Shown one piece after another: positions 1 through 10,363 of a DNA stretch of 64,000 nucleotides. Position numbers and translations under genes: made by a program. The stretch's first letter is position 1. Every line of letters starts with the position of its first letter. Origin of the DNA: Pseudomonas sp. MWU13-2100 (GTDB taxonomy: Bacteria > Pseudomonadota > Gammaproteobacteria > Pseudomonadales > Pseudomonadaceae); the NCBI RefSeq assembly GCF_023242365.1, contig NZ_JALLIX010000004.1, positions 124,001 to 188,000 of the forward strand, read 5' to 3'. A model generated the notes under the pieces. That model did no database searches, was not told the origin of the DNA, and saw only the letters and a program-made list of their open reading frames with translations.

Positions 1-228
1 CTTGTAGAGCCGCCTTGGCAGCAGTGTCAAAGCCGGGGGTGGGTAATGCCTGTTGGCCCACCACCGCTCTTTCGGTCGAGGTACATCCGGGTCGGCTTGC
101 GACGGTTCGACTGCTTGGAAGGGATACTGGCTTAACAGTGGCACCGCCACCATCGGTGAATCCCTATTCTGGGGTAGGGATACCGGAAACGGGGTAGGAG
201 GATCCCTACATCACTATGGAAGTCAGGC
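1..228. other. Intergenic region downstream of gpmA
   Basis: No convincing gene is seen here. Three related arms, ATCCCTA (160-166), TAGGGAT (175-181) and ATCCCTAC (202-209), can form alternative stem-loops. The best one on the minus strand has 8-bp arms (209-202 pairing with 181-174) about 20 nt beyond the gpmA stop. It has no T tract, so it is only a possible mRNA 3'-end structure. Confidence 0.4.
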
Positions 229-924
229 TTATTCGTCAGCCTGGGAGACAATCCGCTTATCGATAAGCCGTAAATCATCATCGAAGGTATACAGGTGGGG
301 AACACCGGTCGCCAACTCGTAGTCGATGATCTGCTCCGGCGTCATTTGCTCGATGTGCATGATGATGGAGCGCAGGGAATTTCCGTGAGCGGCAATCAAC
401 ACGCTCTCACCATGGCGAAGATGCGGAACAATTCGTGCCTGATAATAAGGCAGGGTTCTGGCCGCGGTCATTTGCAGGCTCTCGCCATTGGGCGGTGGAA
501 TATCGTAACTGCGGCGCCACAGATGCACCTGCTCGGCGCCGTAATGCTGGCTGGCCCAGTCTTTTTGCAGGCCTTGCAGATCGCCGTAGTAACGCTCGTT
601 GAGCTTTTCCGAGACGTGGATTTTCAGTTCGTTCGCATCGCCGTCGGTCGGCAGGAAATGTTCATACCATTCACTGCTCTGTTCATGTACCCGCACATAC
701 TGCGCGCAACGGTGATTCTGCCTGAGGATCTCGTACAGGCTGTCCTGTGCCCGCAACAGGGTGGAGGTAAAGGCCACATCAAAATGTTCGTTCCTCAGCA
801 ACGCCCCCGCCTGTTGCGCCTCGATCACGCCCTGCTGGCTGAGCGAAACATCCACCCACCCGGTAAACCGATCCTGCAGGTTCCAGATCGACTGGCCATG
901 CCTGACCAGGAACAACCGGCTCAC
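229..924 (-). CDS. gpmA: 2,3-bisphosphoglycerate-dependent phosphoglycerate mutase
   Basis: Interconverts 3- and 2-phosphoglycerate in the cytoplasm in glycolysis and gluconeogenesis. The protein has 231 residues. The phospho-histidine motif RHGQSIWN lies at residues 8-15 and the second catalytic histidine is in the AAHGNSLR segment near residue 180. Both, and the length, fit the dPGM family. The start is GTG, preceded by an AGAGG-like ribosome site, and the protein begins MSRLFLVRHG. It is the last gene of a leftward group after glgA and ppsA, 56 nt from ppsA, so it probably follows their Anr-type promoter. Pseudomonads usually also carry a cofactor-independent mutase, so this is likely a condition-specific isoenzyme; that last point is inference. 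Confidence 0.93.
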   Translation of the reverse strand: MSRLFLVRHGQSIWNLQDRFTGWVDVSLSQQGVIEAQQAGALLRNEHFDVAFTSTLLRAQDSLYEILRQNHRCAQYVRVHEQSSEWYEHFLPTDGDANELKIHVSEKLNERYYGDLQGLQKDWASQHYGAEQVHLWRRSYDIPPPNGESLQMTAARTLPYYQARIVPHLRHGESVLIAAHGNSLRSIIMHIEQMTPEQIIDYELATGVPHLYTFDDDLRLIDKRIVSQADE

Positions 925-980
925 GATGCTTGCCTCTGCGGTTCAACCTGCGGGTTCATGATGTATTCCCCCAAATGGCG

Positions 981-3416
981 CTACGCTTTGCGATTGAGTG
1001 ACAGGCGCTGTTCCACCGCCAGAACATGCTGGGTCGTGGCCAGTACCGCGTCCGGATTGAGGCTGATCGAGTCGATACCAATCTCGACCAGATACTCAGC
1101 CATCTCAGGATAGTCGGACGGTGCCTGTCCACAAATACCGGAGTGACGGCCGTTGCGCCTGGCCCCCTCCACCGCCAGGCGAATCATCTGTTTCACTCCC
1201 GGATCGCGCTCATCGAAATCAAAGGCGACAATTTCCGAATCGCGATCCACACCGAGCGTCAACTGGGTCAGGTCGTTGGAGCCGATGGAAAACCCGTCGA
1301 ACAGCTTGGCAAAGGCATCGACCTGGATGACGTTGTTGGGAATCTCGCACATGACGTAGACCTCCAGCCCGTTTTCCCCGCGTTTGAGGCCATGGCTGGC
1401 CATCGCCGCCAGGACCTTTTCGCCCTCCTCGACGGTGCGGCAAAAAGGGATCATCAACTTGACGTTCACCAGACCTATCTTGTCGCGCGCCCACTTCATC
1501 GCCGCGCACTCCAGCGCAAAACCTTCGGCATAGGCCGGATGAGTATAACGGGAAGCGCCACGAAAGCCGATCATCGGGTTGCCTTCCTCCGGCTCGAAAA
1601 ACTTCCCGCCCAGCAGCGTCGCATATTCATTGCTCTTGAAGTCGCTCATGCGCACTACGCAGGGTTTTGGATACACTGCCGCCGCAAGGGTGGCGACGCC
1701 TTCGGCCAAGGTCTTCACAAAAAAATCCGTCGGATCCTTGTAGGCAAGACTCAAGGCAGCGATCTTTTCACGTGTCAGGTCATCCAACTTTTCCGGGTGC
1801 ACGAGCGCCATCGGATGCACCTTGATATATTCACTGATAATGAACTCCATACGTGCCAGGCCGATGCCATCTACCGGTAGCGAGGCAAGACTGAAGGCCT
1901 GGTCGGGATTACCCAGGTTCATCATGATCTTTGTTTCAGGATGTCCCAATTGACTGAGATCGGTCTGTTGAATGTCAAAACCCAGAATACCTTCATAGAC
2001 ATTCCCGGTTTCGCCTTCGGCGCAGCTGATGGTAATCGGTGTACCGGTTTTGATCTGCCCTGCCGCGTTCACGGCGCCCACGATGGCGGGAATGCCCAGT
2101 TCACGCGACACGATGGCGGCGTGGCAGGTACGCCCGCCGCGGCTCGTCACAATCGCCGCGGCGGTTTTCATGACGGGTTCCCAGTCCGGTGTCGTGCTAT
2201 CCGAGACCAGCACCTCGCCCGGTTGAAACTCACTCAGGTGCTTGGCATCGTTGATGATCCGCGCCTTGCCCGCGCCAATTCGGGTCCCGACCGCCTTGCC
2301 CGTGAGCAGGACTGTCGATCTTTGCTTGAGATGATAGATCTCAAGCTGGTTCCCCTTCTTTTGCGACTCGACCGTCTCCGGTCGTGCCTGCACCATATAT
2401 AACTGCCCATCGATCCCGTCTTTGGCCCATTCCATATCCATGGGCTTGTAAACACCGGCTTTGCTCGAATAGTGCTTTTCAACCTTGATGGCATAGTTGG
2501 CCAGCACCATGACATCCGCATCGGAGATGCAAAAACGGGTTCGTTCGTTGCTCGGTGTATCGATATTCCTGGTGTATTCCAGCGCAATATTGCCGCTGTT
2601 GAGCGTGTCGGTGAAAATCATCGTCTTTTCCTTGCTGCCCAGGCTGCGCTTCAGGACAGCACGATACCCCTCGAGAAAGCTGGGCTTGTGCACATAGAAA
2701 CTATCGGGGATGACCGTGCCCTGCACGACATTCTCACCAAGCCCCAACGCAGCATTGATGAACACGACATCCCTGAAGCCGGTTTCCGTGTCCAGTGAGA
2801 ACATCACGCCACTGGCGCCTATATCGCTACGCACCATTTTCATGACCACGACGGCAAGATAGACCTTGTAGTAATCAAAGCCATTGTCGTATTTGTAGTG
2901 AATGGAGCGGTCGGTAAAGTTGGAAGCCAGGCAACGTTTGTAGGCATCGAGCAGGGCATCGTCACTGGTGATGTTGAGATAGGTGTCGTTCTGCCCGGCA
3001 AATGAGGCCTGTGGCGAATCTTCGGCGGTCGCCGAGGAGCGCACCGCCAATGAAATGTTTTCGCCATACTCCTGTTTGAGTTGGGCATAGCTTTGCAATA
3101 TCGCCGTCTTCAAATCCTCCGGCAGCGCACAGCCGTATACAATCGCCCTCGCTTTTTCCCCCCGCGCCTGCAAGTCCTCGATGTTGTCCGGATCAAGTCC
3201 GCCCAGTGCCGCATGCAGGGGCTGCCAGGCCCTATTATGCTCAAGCACATACCGATACGCCTCGGACGTAATGGCAAAACCGTTCGGGATGCGTACCCCC
3301 TCAGCGGCCAGGCTCTGGTACATCTCTCCCAACGAAGCATTCTTGCCACCGACCAGCGCGACATCGTTGAGGCCCAACTCTTTGAACCAACGGATATGAA
3401 TAGGTGAATGCGTCAC
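981..3416 (-). CDS. ppsA: Phosphoenolpyruvate synthase
   Basis: Converts pyruvate, ATP and water to phosphoenolpyruvate, AMP and phosphate, the entry to gluconeogenesis. The protein has 811 residues, close to E. coli PpsA (792). It has an N-terminal ATP-grasp region starting with VGGKNASLGEMY, a central swivelling domain with the phospho-histidine in GGRTCHAAIV, and a C-terminal PEP/pyruvate barrel ending with the catalytic-cysteine segment GICGQAPSDYPE. The start is GTG with GGAGAG 5 nt upstream. It sits between glgA (114 nt away) and gpmA on the same strand. The trio would link pyruvate to glycogen, and the shared Anr-like promoter suggests use under low oxygen. Confidence 0.95.
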   Translation of the reverse strand: MTHSPIHIRWFKELGLNDVALVGGKNASLGEMYQSLAAEGVRIPNGFAITSEAYRYVLEHNRAWQPLHAALGGLDPDNIEDLQARGEKARAIVYGCALPEDLKTAILQSYAQLKQEYGENISLAVRSSATAEDSPQASFAGQNDTYLNITSDDALLDAYKRCLASNFTDRSIHYKYDNGFDYYKVYLAVVVMKMVRSDIGASGVMFSLDTETGFRDVVFINAALGLGENVVQGTVIPDSFYVHKPSFLEGYRAVLKRSLGSKEKTMIFTDTLNSGNIALEYTRNIDTPSNERTRFCISDADVMVLANYAIKVEKHYSSKAGVYKPMDMEWAKDGIDGQLYMVQARPETVESQKKGNQLEIYHLKQRSTVLLTGKAVGTRIGAGKARIINDAKHLSEFQPGEVLVSDSTTPDWEPVMKTAAAIVTSRGGRTCHAAIVSRELGIPAIVGAVNAAGQIKTGTPITISCAEGETGNVYEGILGFDIQQTDLSQLGHPETKIMMNLGNPDQAFSLASLPVDGIGLARMEFIISEYIKVHPMALVHPEKLDDLTREKIAALSLAYKDPTDFFVKTLAEGVATLAAAVYPKPCVVRMSDFKSNEYATLLGGKFFEPEEGNPMIGFRGASRYTHPAYAEGFALECAAMKWARDKIGLVNVKLMIPFCRTVEEGEKVLAAMASHGLKRGENGLEVYVMCEIPNNVIQVDAFAKLFDGFSIGSNDLTQLTLGVDRDSEIVAFDFDERDPGVKQMIRLAVEGARRNGRHSGICGQAPSDYPEMAEYLVEIGIDSISLNPDAVLATTQHVLAVEQRLSLNRKA

Positions 3417-3530
3417 GATGTCTCTCCACTTGATGGGAAACGGTTTTGTCGGCAGCTTGCGTAGTCATGGATTACGGATAGGGAAAATCTCCTGACCGGG
3501 TGTTCCGGATACACGCTGCATCGGCGGAAA

Positions 3531-5114
3531 TTACGGGAGCGGCACCTCCACGCCCGCCCTCAACAACTCCAGGTACAGCTTGCTGTAGGGCTTTACCGCC
3601 TGATGCCAGTTGAACGGTGCGCCCATGGCACGACATCGCATGGCATTGAGCAATCGGGGATTGGCGAACACCTTGATCGCCCGCGTCAGTGCCGCGGTAT
3701 AGCTTTGCAGCGTCGCCTCTTCGAACAGAAAGCCGGTCACGCCATCTTCAATGGTGTCAGCCAACCCGCCAGTCTTACGGGCCACCGGCAAGGAGCCGAA
3801 GCGCTGGGCATACATCTGGCTCAAGCCGCAAGGCTCATAACGCGACGGCATCAATAAGAAGTCGCTACCGGCAAACAGGCGGCGTGCATCCGTTTCGTTG
3901 AATCCGATATGCGCACCGATCCGCCCCGGAAAACGCAGGGCCAGTGCGCGAATGGCTTCCTCTTCCTGCGGCTCACCACGACCCATGATCGCAATTTGTC
4001 CGCCCTGACTGACGATATGCTCGGCAACACCGATGGTCAGGTCCAGGCCCTTCTGGAAAACCAGCCGCGATACCACGGCGAATAACGGGCCGGCGCAAGG
4101 TTCAAGCTCGAACAGGCTGCGGATGTGATCGGCGTTGATTGCTTTGCGCGGCCATTCGTTCGGGGCAAACCGGCAAATCAGGTGCTCATCGGTTTGCGCA
4201 TCCCAACTGGCATCGATTCCATTGGGAATCCCGCTGAGCAACCCTTGCCTGGCCTTGCTTTGCAGAAAGCCTTCCAGGCCACAGCCAAAAGCCGGCGTGG
4301 TGATTTCCTTGGCGTAGGTCGCGCTCACCGTGGTGATATGGCTGGCATAAGCCATGCCCGCCTTTATAAATGAGAGCTTGCCGTAAAACTCCATGCCGTC
4401 GACACCCAGCGCATGGTCGGGAATACCCAGTTCGCGGCTGCAGCTGGAGCTGACCATGCCTTGATAGGCAAGGTTGTGGATGGTGAAGATGCTGGGTGTC
4501 GACTGGCCACGCCAGCGCATATACGCCGGAGCCAATCCAGCGGGCCAATCGTGGGCATGCACCAGCTCCGGACACCACGAGGTTTTCACCGCGCCAATGG
4601 CGAAGTCGGCGGCGGCAAGGCCGAGACGGGCGAAGCGGATATGGTTATCAGGCCAGTCACGGCCGTTGTTATCGACATACGGTGTGCCTTCACGTTCGTA
4701 CAGTTCAGGGCAGATCAGCACATAAATGACCAACCCGTCCTTCATCTCCATCCGTCCGATCTTGCACGCTGGCAGGGCCGCATAGCCCCCCAGTTCACCG
4801 ACGATATGCATCGGGTTATCGCCGGCGAGCACTTGCGGGTAGCCAGGAATCAGCACGCGGACATCGTGCTGATGGCGCATGGCTCGCGGCAGCGCGGCCG
4901 ATACATCGCCCAACCCCCCGGTTTTCACCAGATCAGCCAACTCCGAGGTCACAAACAGAATCTTTCTTCTGTGAGTCAGGGCCGCGGTACTTGGCGGTGA
5001 CGTCAGTAGTTGCAGCAGTGGAGCACTCGTCGAAGCGCAGACCGGTAAAGAGGTCAGCTCGCTGGCCGACAGGTTGAAACGCTCTCCCCGGCGGGAGGTG
5101 ACTGCAACGCCCAT
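3531..5114 (-). CDS. glgA: Glycogen synthase (ADP-glucose type)
   Basis: Transfers glucose from ADP-glucose to growing alpha-1,4-glucan (GT5 family). The protein has 527 residues. The synthase domain begins near residue 50 with RRKILFVTSEL and the nucleotide-binding KTGGLGDVSAALP loop. The C-terminal domain keeps the ARKTGGLADTIEDG donor-site motif. The first roughly 50 residues are an extension beyond the usual start and resemble no domain I recognise. It heads the leftward glgA-ppsA-gpmA group. A near-perfect Anr/FNR box lies 75-88 bp upstream of the start. It works in the same pathway as the glycogen phosphorylase at 12786-15287. Confidence 0.92.
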   Translation of the reverse strand: MGVAVTSRRGERFNLSASELTSLPVCASTSAPLLQLLTSPPSTAALTHRRKILFVTSELADLVKTGGLGDVSAALPRAMRHQHDVRVLIPGYPQVLAGDNPMHIVGELGGYAALPACKIGRMEMKDGLVIYVLICPELYEREGTPYVDNNGRDWPDNHIRFARLGLAAADFAIGAVKTSWCPELVHAHDWPAGLAPAYMRWRGQSTPSIFTIHNLAYQGMVSSSCSRELGIPDHALGVDGMEFYGKLSFIKAGMAYASHITTVSATYAKEITTPAFGCGLEGFLQSKARQGLLSGIPNGIDASWDAQTDEHLICRFAPNEWPRKAINADHIRSLFELEPCAGPLFAVVSRLVFQKGLDLTIGVAEHIVSQGGQIAIMGRGEPQEEEAIRALALRFPGRIGAHIGFNETDARRLFAGSDFLLMPSRYEPCGLSQMYAQRFGSLPVARKTGGLADTIEDGVTGFLFEEATLQSYTAALTRAIKVFANPRLLNAMRCRAMGAPFNWHQAVKPYSKLYLELLRAGVEVPLP

Positions 5115-5188
5115 GATTTTTCCCTTCCGCTATCAAGTCGGTAGAACGTTGTTGTCCGGCCAGTATCCGGAGCCCTTGCCAGTGGCTT

Positions 5189-5202
5189 CTGATCTTGATC
5201 AA
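5189..5202 (-). promoter_or_regulatory. FNR/Anr-type box upstream of glgA
   Basis: The sequence CTGATCTTGATCAA matches the consensus TTGAT-N4-ATCAA at 9 of 10 positions. On the minus strand its centre is about 41 bp upstream of a predicted start near 5154, with a GATACT -10-like element at 5163-5168. That is class II activator geometry for glgA-ppsA-gpmA. Recognition by Anr is inferred from consensus only. Confidence 0.65.
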
Positions 5203-5287
5203 CAAATGGCTATCTATTGATCCGCAAACGCTACGACACCATGCAGAAGGAAGACACGACGTCGGGATCGGCCTCAACAAGGCATAG

Positions 5288-5301
5288 TTGACTTAGCTCA
5301 A
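5288..5301 (+). promoter_or_regulatory. FNR/Anr-type box upstream of the BON/N-ATPase operon
   Basis: TTGACTTAGCTCAA has the TTGA-N6-TCAA pattern of an Anr box (8 of 10 consensus positions). A TAGAAG -10-like element at 5323-5328 gives class II spacing, predicting a transcript start near 5335 and a 47-nt leader before the BON gene. The related sequence TTGATTTAGCTCAA occurs upstream of usp (16294-16307). Confidence 0.55.
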
Positions 5302-5381
5302 TGATTTTCCGTGGCTCAGGCGTAGAAGAGATTGACGGGTTCCCGCGACCCTCCCCCGAGCATCAGTCAGAGGACACCATC

Positions 5382-6029
5382 ATGAGCGATTTGAGTCTGC
5401 GTAATACCATTTTGGAAGCGCTTGAATTCCAACCTGAAATCGATGCAGCCAACATCGGCGTGGCGGTGGAAAACGGCGTTGTCACACTCTCCGGCCATGT
5501 CAAAAGCTACGCTCAGAAAGTCAGCGCCGAGCAGGCGGTGAAAAGCGTCAAGGGTGTGCGCGCACTGGCCGAAGAAATACAGGTCAGACTGGCAAAAGGT
5601 GCCGGCATGGACGACGACACCATCGCCACCCGCGCTTTGCATATCATCTCCTGGAGCTCCGATATTGCCGACGACGCAGTCAAGGTCATTGTGCAGAAAG
5701 GCTGGATCACCCTGGAAGGCGAAGTGGACTGGCAGTATCAGAAAGAAACGGCAGAACGGGCCGTGCGCAAGCTGTCCGGTGTGCTGGGGGTGAATAATCA
5801 GATCACCCTGCGGGCGCGGGTGGACGTGGTCGATATCCAGCAACGTATCGAAGACGCCCTCAAGCGCAACGCCGAGATCGATGCCAAGGGCATTCACGTC
5901 AAGGTCGATGGCGATGTGGTGAAGCTCGAAGGCAAGGTTAATCTATGGCGTGAACGCCAGTTGGCCGCCCGGGCAGCCTGGTCGGTGCCAGGGGTGAGGA
6001 AGGTACAGGATCACTTGTTGATTGCCTGA
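5382..6029 (+). CDS. Triple BON-domain protein
   Basis: A 215-residue protein made of three consecutive BON domains (roughly residues 5-70, 77-145 and 150-215). Each has the pattern of a charged helix, G-V-V-x-L-x-G-x-V and a hydrophobic V-x-G-V. BON domains are thought to bind phospholipids or other envelope surfaces (OsmY family). No signal peptide is visible, so this one appears cytoplasmic. The start at 5382 is chosen because AGAGGA precedes it; an open frame reaches back to 5301 but lacks a ribosome site. It is 22 nt upstream of the leader ORF of the N-ATPase genes and probably shares their Anr-like promoter. The specific function is unknown. Confidence 0.85.
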   Translation: MSDLSLRNTILEALEFQPEIDAANIGVAVENGVVTLSGHVKSYAQKVSAEQAVKSVKGVRALAEEIQVRLAKGAGMDDDTIATRALHIISWSSDIADDAVKVIVQKGWITLEGEVDWQYQKETAERAVRKLSGVLGVNNQITLRARVDVVDIQQRIEDALKRNAEIDAKGIHVKVDGDVVKLEGKVNLWRERQLAARAAWSVPGVRKVQDHLLIA

Positions 6030-6051
6030 TTCACATGCCTGGAGGACAGCT

Positions 6052-7942
<1,891 letters not shown>

Positions 7943-7950
<8 letters not shown>

Positions 7951-8278
7951 TAACGAGAAAAAGCCGACACCCGGCGAAAAAGCCTTCAGCCAACAAGTCG
8001 CCAGCAAGGCCGCCCGCAAAATCAAGGCTCAACGCCATAGGACGCGGACGGTCTGGTCAGGCCTGGGGATGATGGGGCTGATCGGCTGGTCGGTGGTGAT
8101 TCCGACCCTGCTCGGCGCGGCCGCCGGCCTGTGGCTGGATGACCGCTACCCGGGCGGGCGCTCGTGGACCCTGGCACTCATGGCCGCCGGCCTGGTGCTG
8201 GGCTGTTTCAATGCCTGGCACTGGGTGGCCAAGGAAGAGCGCGAAATACGCGAACAGGAGACCGATGACGATGAATGA
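7943..8278 (+). CDS. atpQ: N-type ATPase accessory subunit AtpQ (AtpZ/AtpI-like)
   Basis: A 111-residue membrane protein with a charged N-terminus and two predicted transmembrane helices (approximately residues 38-62 and 72-95; WSGLGMMGLIGWSVVIPTLL then WTLALMAAGLVLGCFNAWHW). This is the ATPase_gene1/AtpZ pattern. AtpQ is one of two proteins specific to N-ATPase operons. Its role is unproven and may concern rotor assembly or cation movement, as suggested for AtpI/AtpZ. The start codon overlaps the atpC stop (ATGAGTGA), and the stop overlaps atpR. Confidence 0.82.
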
Positions 8279-8567
8279 GCTAAGCCTCCTGGCGCCCCTG
8301 CTGGCCGGTGTGGTGCTGGGTATCCTGTTCTTTGGCGGCCTGTGGTGGACTGTTCGACGGGCGATCGCGTCGCAGTGGGTCGGGTTGTGGTTTTTTGCCA
8401 GCCTGCTGGTGCGTACAGCCATCGTCCTGGTGGGTCTCTACCTGGCCTGCGGCGACACCTGGCAGCGCTGGCTGGCCGCCTTGTTCGGCTTTGTCGTGAC
8501 GCGCCTGTTCATCATGCGACTCTCGCGCCCGACGCCGGTGAACCCGGAGGGTGACCATGCACCTTAG
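8271..8567 (+). CDS. atpR: N-type ATPase accessory subunit AtpR
   Basis: A 98-residue protein with three predicted membrane segments (LLAPLLAGVVLGILFFGGLWW, VGLWFFASLLVRTAIVLVGLY, WLAALFGFVVTRLFIMRL). It matches the N-ATPase AtpR family and carries conserved-looking arginines within or at the edge of the helices (WWTVRR, LLVRT, VTRLF). AtpR is found only with N-ATPases and has no assigned mechanism. ATG 8271 is chosen because AGGAG lies 10 nt upstream and the N-terminus then reads MNELSLL; ATG 8265 is possible. It overlaps atpQ and atpB. Confidence 0.82.
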   Translation: MNELSLLAPLLAGVVLGILFFGGLWWTVRRAIASQWVGLWFFASLLVRTAIVLVGLYLACGDTWQRWLAALFGFVVTRLFIMRLSRPTPVNPEGDHAP

Positions 8568-9258
8568 TCCGGATGACATCGTGCTGTGGCAATACGGCCT
8601 GTTCAAGATCAACGCGACCATCGCCTTCACCTGGGGGCTGATGCTGGTGCTGACACTGGGCTCCCATCTGATCACCCGGCGTCTGGCGACAGGGCTGGAG
8701 CGCAGCCGCTGGCAGAACCTGCTGGAAATTGTGGTGACCGGCATCGTCACGCAGATCGGCGAAGTCGGCCTGGTCCAGCCGCGCAAATACCTGGGTTTTC
8801 TCGGCACCCTGTTCCTCTTCGTGGGAGCGGCCAGCCTGTTCACCATCGTGCCTGGCTACGAGCCACCGACCGGATCCCTGTCGACCACCGCGGCGCTGGC
8901 CATTTGTGTGTTCATTGCCGTGCCGTTGTTCGGTATTGCCGAAAGCGGCCTGGCTGAATACCTGAACGCCTACCTGAAACCGACGGTGATCATGCTGCCT
9001 TTCAATATCGTCAGCGAGTTGTCGCGCACCTTGGCCCTGGCGGCCCGGCTGTTCGGCAACATGATGAGCGGCACGATGATCCTGGCCATCCTGCTGACCA
9101 TCACCCCCTTCATCTTTCCCGTGCTCCTGAGCGCATTGGGACTGTTGACCGGCATGGTCCAGGCCTACATTTTCAGCATCCTGGCGGCGGTCTACATCGC
9201 CGCGGCAACCCGCTCGCGCAAGTCGCCCAGAACCCCCGAACCAGCCTCAACCACATGA
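8557..9258 (+). CDS. atpB: N-type ATPase a subunit
   Basis: Membrane stator subunit that provides the ion half-channels. The 233-residue protein has about five to six hydrophobic helices. The essential arginine is in LAARLFGNMMSG, equivalent to the RLFGN motif of F-type a subunits. The aspartate of LSPDD and the GIAESGLAEYL segment are also typical. The start at ATG 8557 has GGAGG 6 nt upstream. A GTG at 8551 lies too close to that site. It overlaps atpR by 11 nt and is followed by atpE after 19 nt. Confidence 0.92.
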   Translation: MHLSPDDIVLWQYGLFKINATIAFTWGLMLVLTLGSHLITRRLATGLERSRWQNLLEIVVTGIVTQIGEVGLVQPRKYLGFLGTLFLFVGAASLFTIVPGYEPPTGSLSTTAALAICVFIAVPLFGIAESGLAEYLNAYLKPTVIMLPFNIVSELSRTLALAARLFGNMMSGTMILAILLTITPFIFPVLLSALGLLTGMVQAYIFSILAAVYIAAATRSRKSPRTPEPASTT

Positions 9259-9277
9259 CCCCCCGGAAGGCGTGACC

Positions 9278-9559
9278 ATGGACAGCATGACAATTATCGC
9301 GGTGGCATCGATCATTACCTCGGGCCTGACCATCGCCATCGGCAGTATCGGCCCGGCGCTCGGCGAAGGTCGCGCGGTAGCCACCGCGCTCAGCGCCCTG
9401 GCGCAACAACCCGACGCATCGGCGACCATTACCCGCACCCTGTTTGTCGGCCTGGCGATGGTCGAATCGGTGGCCATCTACTGCTTCGTCGTCTCGATGA
9501 TCCTGATTTTCGCCAACCCATTCTGGAGCCACGCCATCGCTCAGGTCGCTGGAAAGTAG
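9278..9559 (+). CDS. atpE: N-type ATPase c subunit (double-carboxylate rotor protein)
   Basis: A 93-residue hairpin with two transmembrane helices, forming the rotor ring. The ion-binding carboxylate is E63 in VESVAIY; S64 and Y68 match residues used in the Na+ site of Ilyobacter c subunits. In helix 1 a second carboxylate, E30 (ALGEGRA), stands where Na+-type rings have glutamine. The B. pseudomallei N-ATPase ring was reported as a 17-subunit, H+-specific assembly, so proton pumping is more likely here than Na+ transport. GGAAGG lies 7 nt before ATG 9278; the GTG at 9272 is less likely. Confidence 0.93.
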   Translation: MDSMTIIAVASIITSGLTIAIGSIGPALGEGRAVATALSALAQQPDASATITRTLFVGLAMVESVAIYCFVVSMILIFANPFWSHAIAQVAGK

Positions 9560-9562
9560 ATC

Positions 9563-10363
9563 ATGCTTATCGACTGGTTCACTGTCGGCGCACAGATCCT
9601 CAACTTCCTGATTCTGGTCTGGTTGCTCAAGCGCTTTCTCTATCATCCGATACTCAATGCCATCGACGCCCGTGAACAGCGTATTGCCAAGGAACTGGCG
9701 GACGCCGACGCGGAAAAAACCGAGGCCGGACAGGAACGTGAAGCATACCAGCGCAAGAACGCCGCCTTCGACAAGGAGCGCGCGGCATTGCTCAGCCAGG
9801 CAACCGACGCAGCGAACAGCGAGCGCCAGCGCCTGCTCGATGCCGCACGCCAGGAAGCCATCAACCTGGGCGCCAGGCAGCAGGACAGCCTGCGCAGTGA
9901 AGCCCAGGCCCTGCATCAGGAAATCTTTCGCCGTACGCAACAGGAGGTCTTCAGCATTGCGCGCAAGGCATTGAGCGACTTGGCCGGCGCGACACTGGAA
10001 GAGCGAATGGTCTCCACCTTCATAGCGCGTCTGCGGTCCCTGGGTGCCGCCGACCAGCAAAGGCTGGCCGGCGCCCTGCAGAACAAGGCCCTGCCGATAG
10101 TCGTGCGTAGCACCTTTGAGCTATCGGCGGCGCATCGTGCCAGCCTCGAAGCGGAACTCCAGGCACTGCTCGGGCGTGTCACCACGGTCAGCTTCGAAAC
10201 GGCGGCGGAGCTGGTCAGTGGCATCGAGCTTTGTACCGACGGACAACAGGTGGCGTGGAGCATCGCCCACTACCTGACGGAGTTGGAAAGCACCGTCGGC
10301 GATCTGCTCACGGTCAATACGGCGACCAATGCCGTCTCCGGAAAGGAAGACAGCCATGCCTGA
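9563..10363 (+). CDS. atpF: N-type ATPase b subunit with delta-like extension
   Basis: Peripheral-stalk subunit of 266 residues, much longer than the usual 156-residue b. It has one N-terminal membrane helix ([20 protein letters not shown]), a long charged coiled coil (residues about 35-150), then an extra C-terminal domain of about 110 residues ([11 protein letters not shown] ... [18 protein letters not shown]) that resembles the C-terminal part of delta. There is no atpH in the operon, so this extension probably replaces delta at the top of the stalk. The frame is uninterrupted, and the architecture is normal for N-ATPases rather than a fusion accident. It overlaps atpA by 8 nt. Confidence 0.9.
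   Translation: MLIDWFTVGAQILNFLILVWLLKRFLYHPILNAIDAREQRIAKELADADAEKTEAGQEREAYQRKNAAFDKERAALLSQATDAANSERQRLLDAARQEAINLGARQQDSLRSEAQALHQEIFRRTQQEVFSIARKALSDLAGATLEERMVSTFIARLRSLGAADQQRLAGALQNKALPIVVRSTFELSAAHRASLEAELQALLGRVTTVSFETAAELVSGIELCTDGQQVAWSIAHYLTELESTVGDLLTVNTATNAVSGKEDSHA

Noticed and set aside
160..209. Three-arm ATCCCTA/TAGGGAT repeats as an intrinsic terminator or mobile-element end
   Set aside because: There is no T tract, no target duplication and no transposase. They are recorded only as possible secondary structure.
9563..10363. Over-long atpF as an accidental fusion or frameshift
   Set aside because: The frame is uninterrupted, and long b subunits with a delta-like tail and no atpH are normal for N-ATPase operons.
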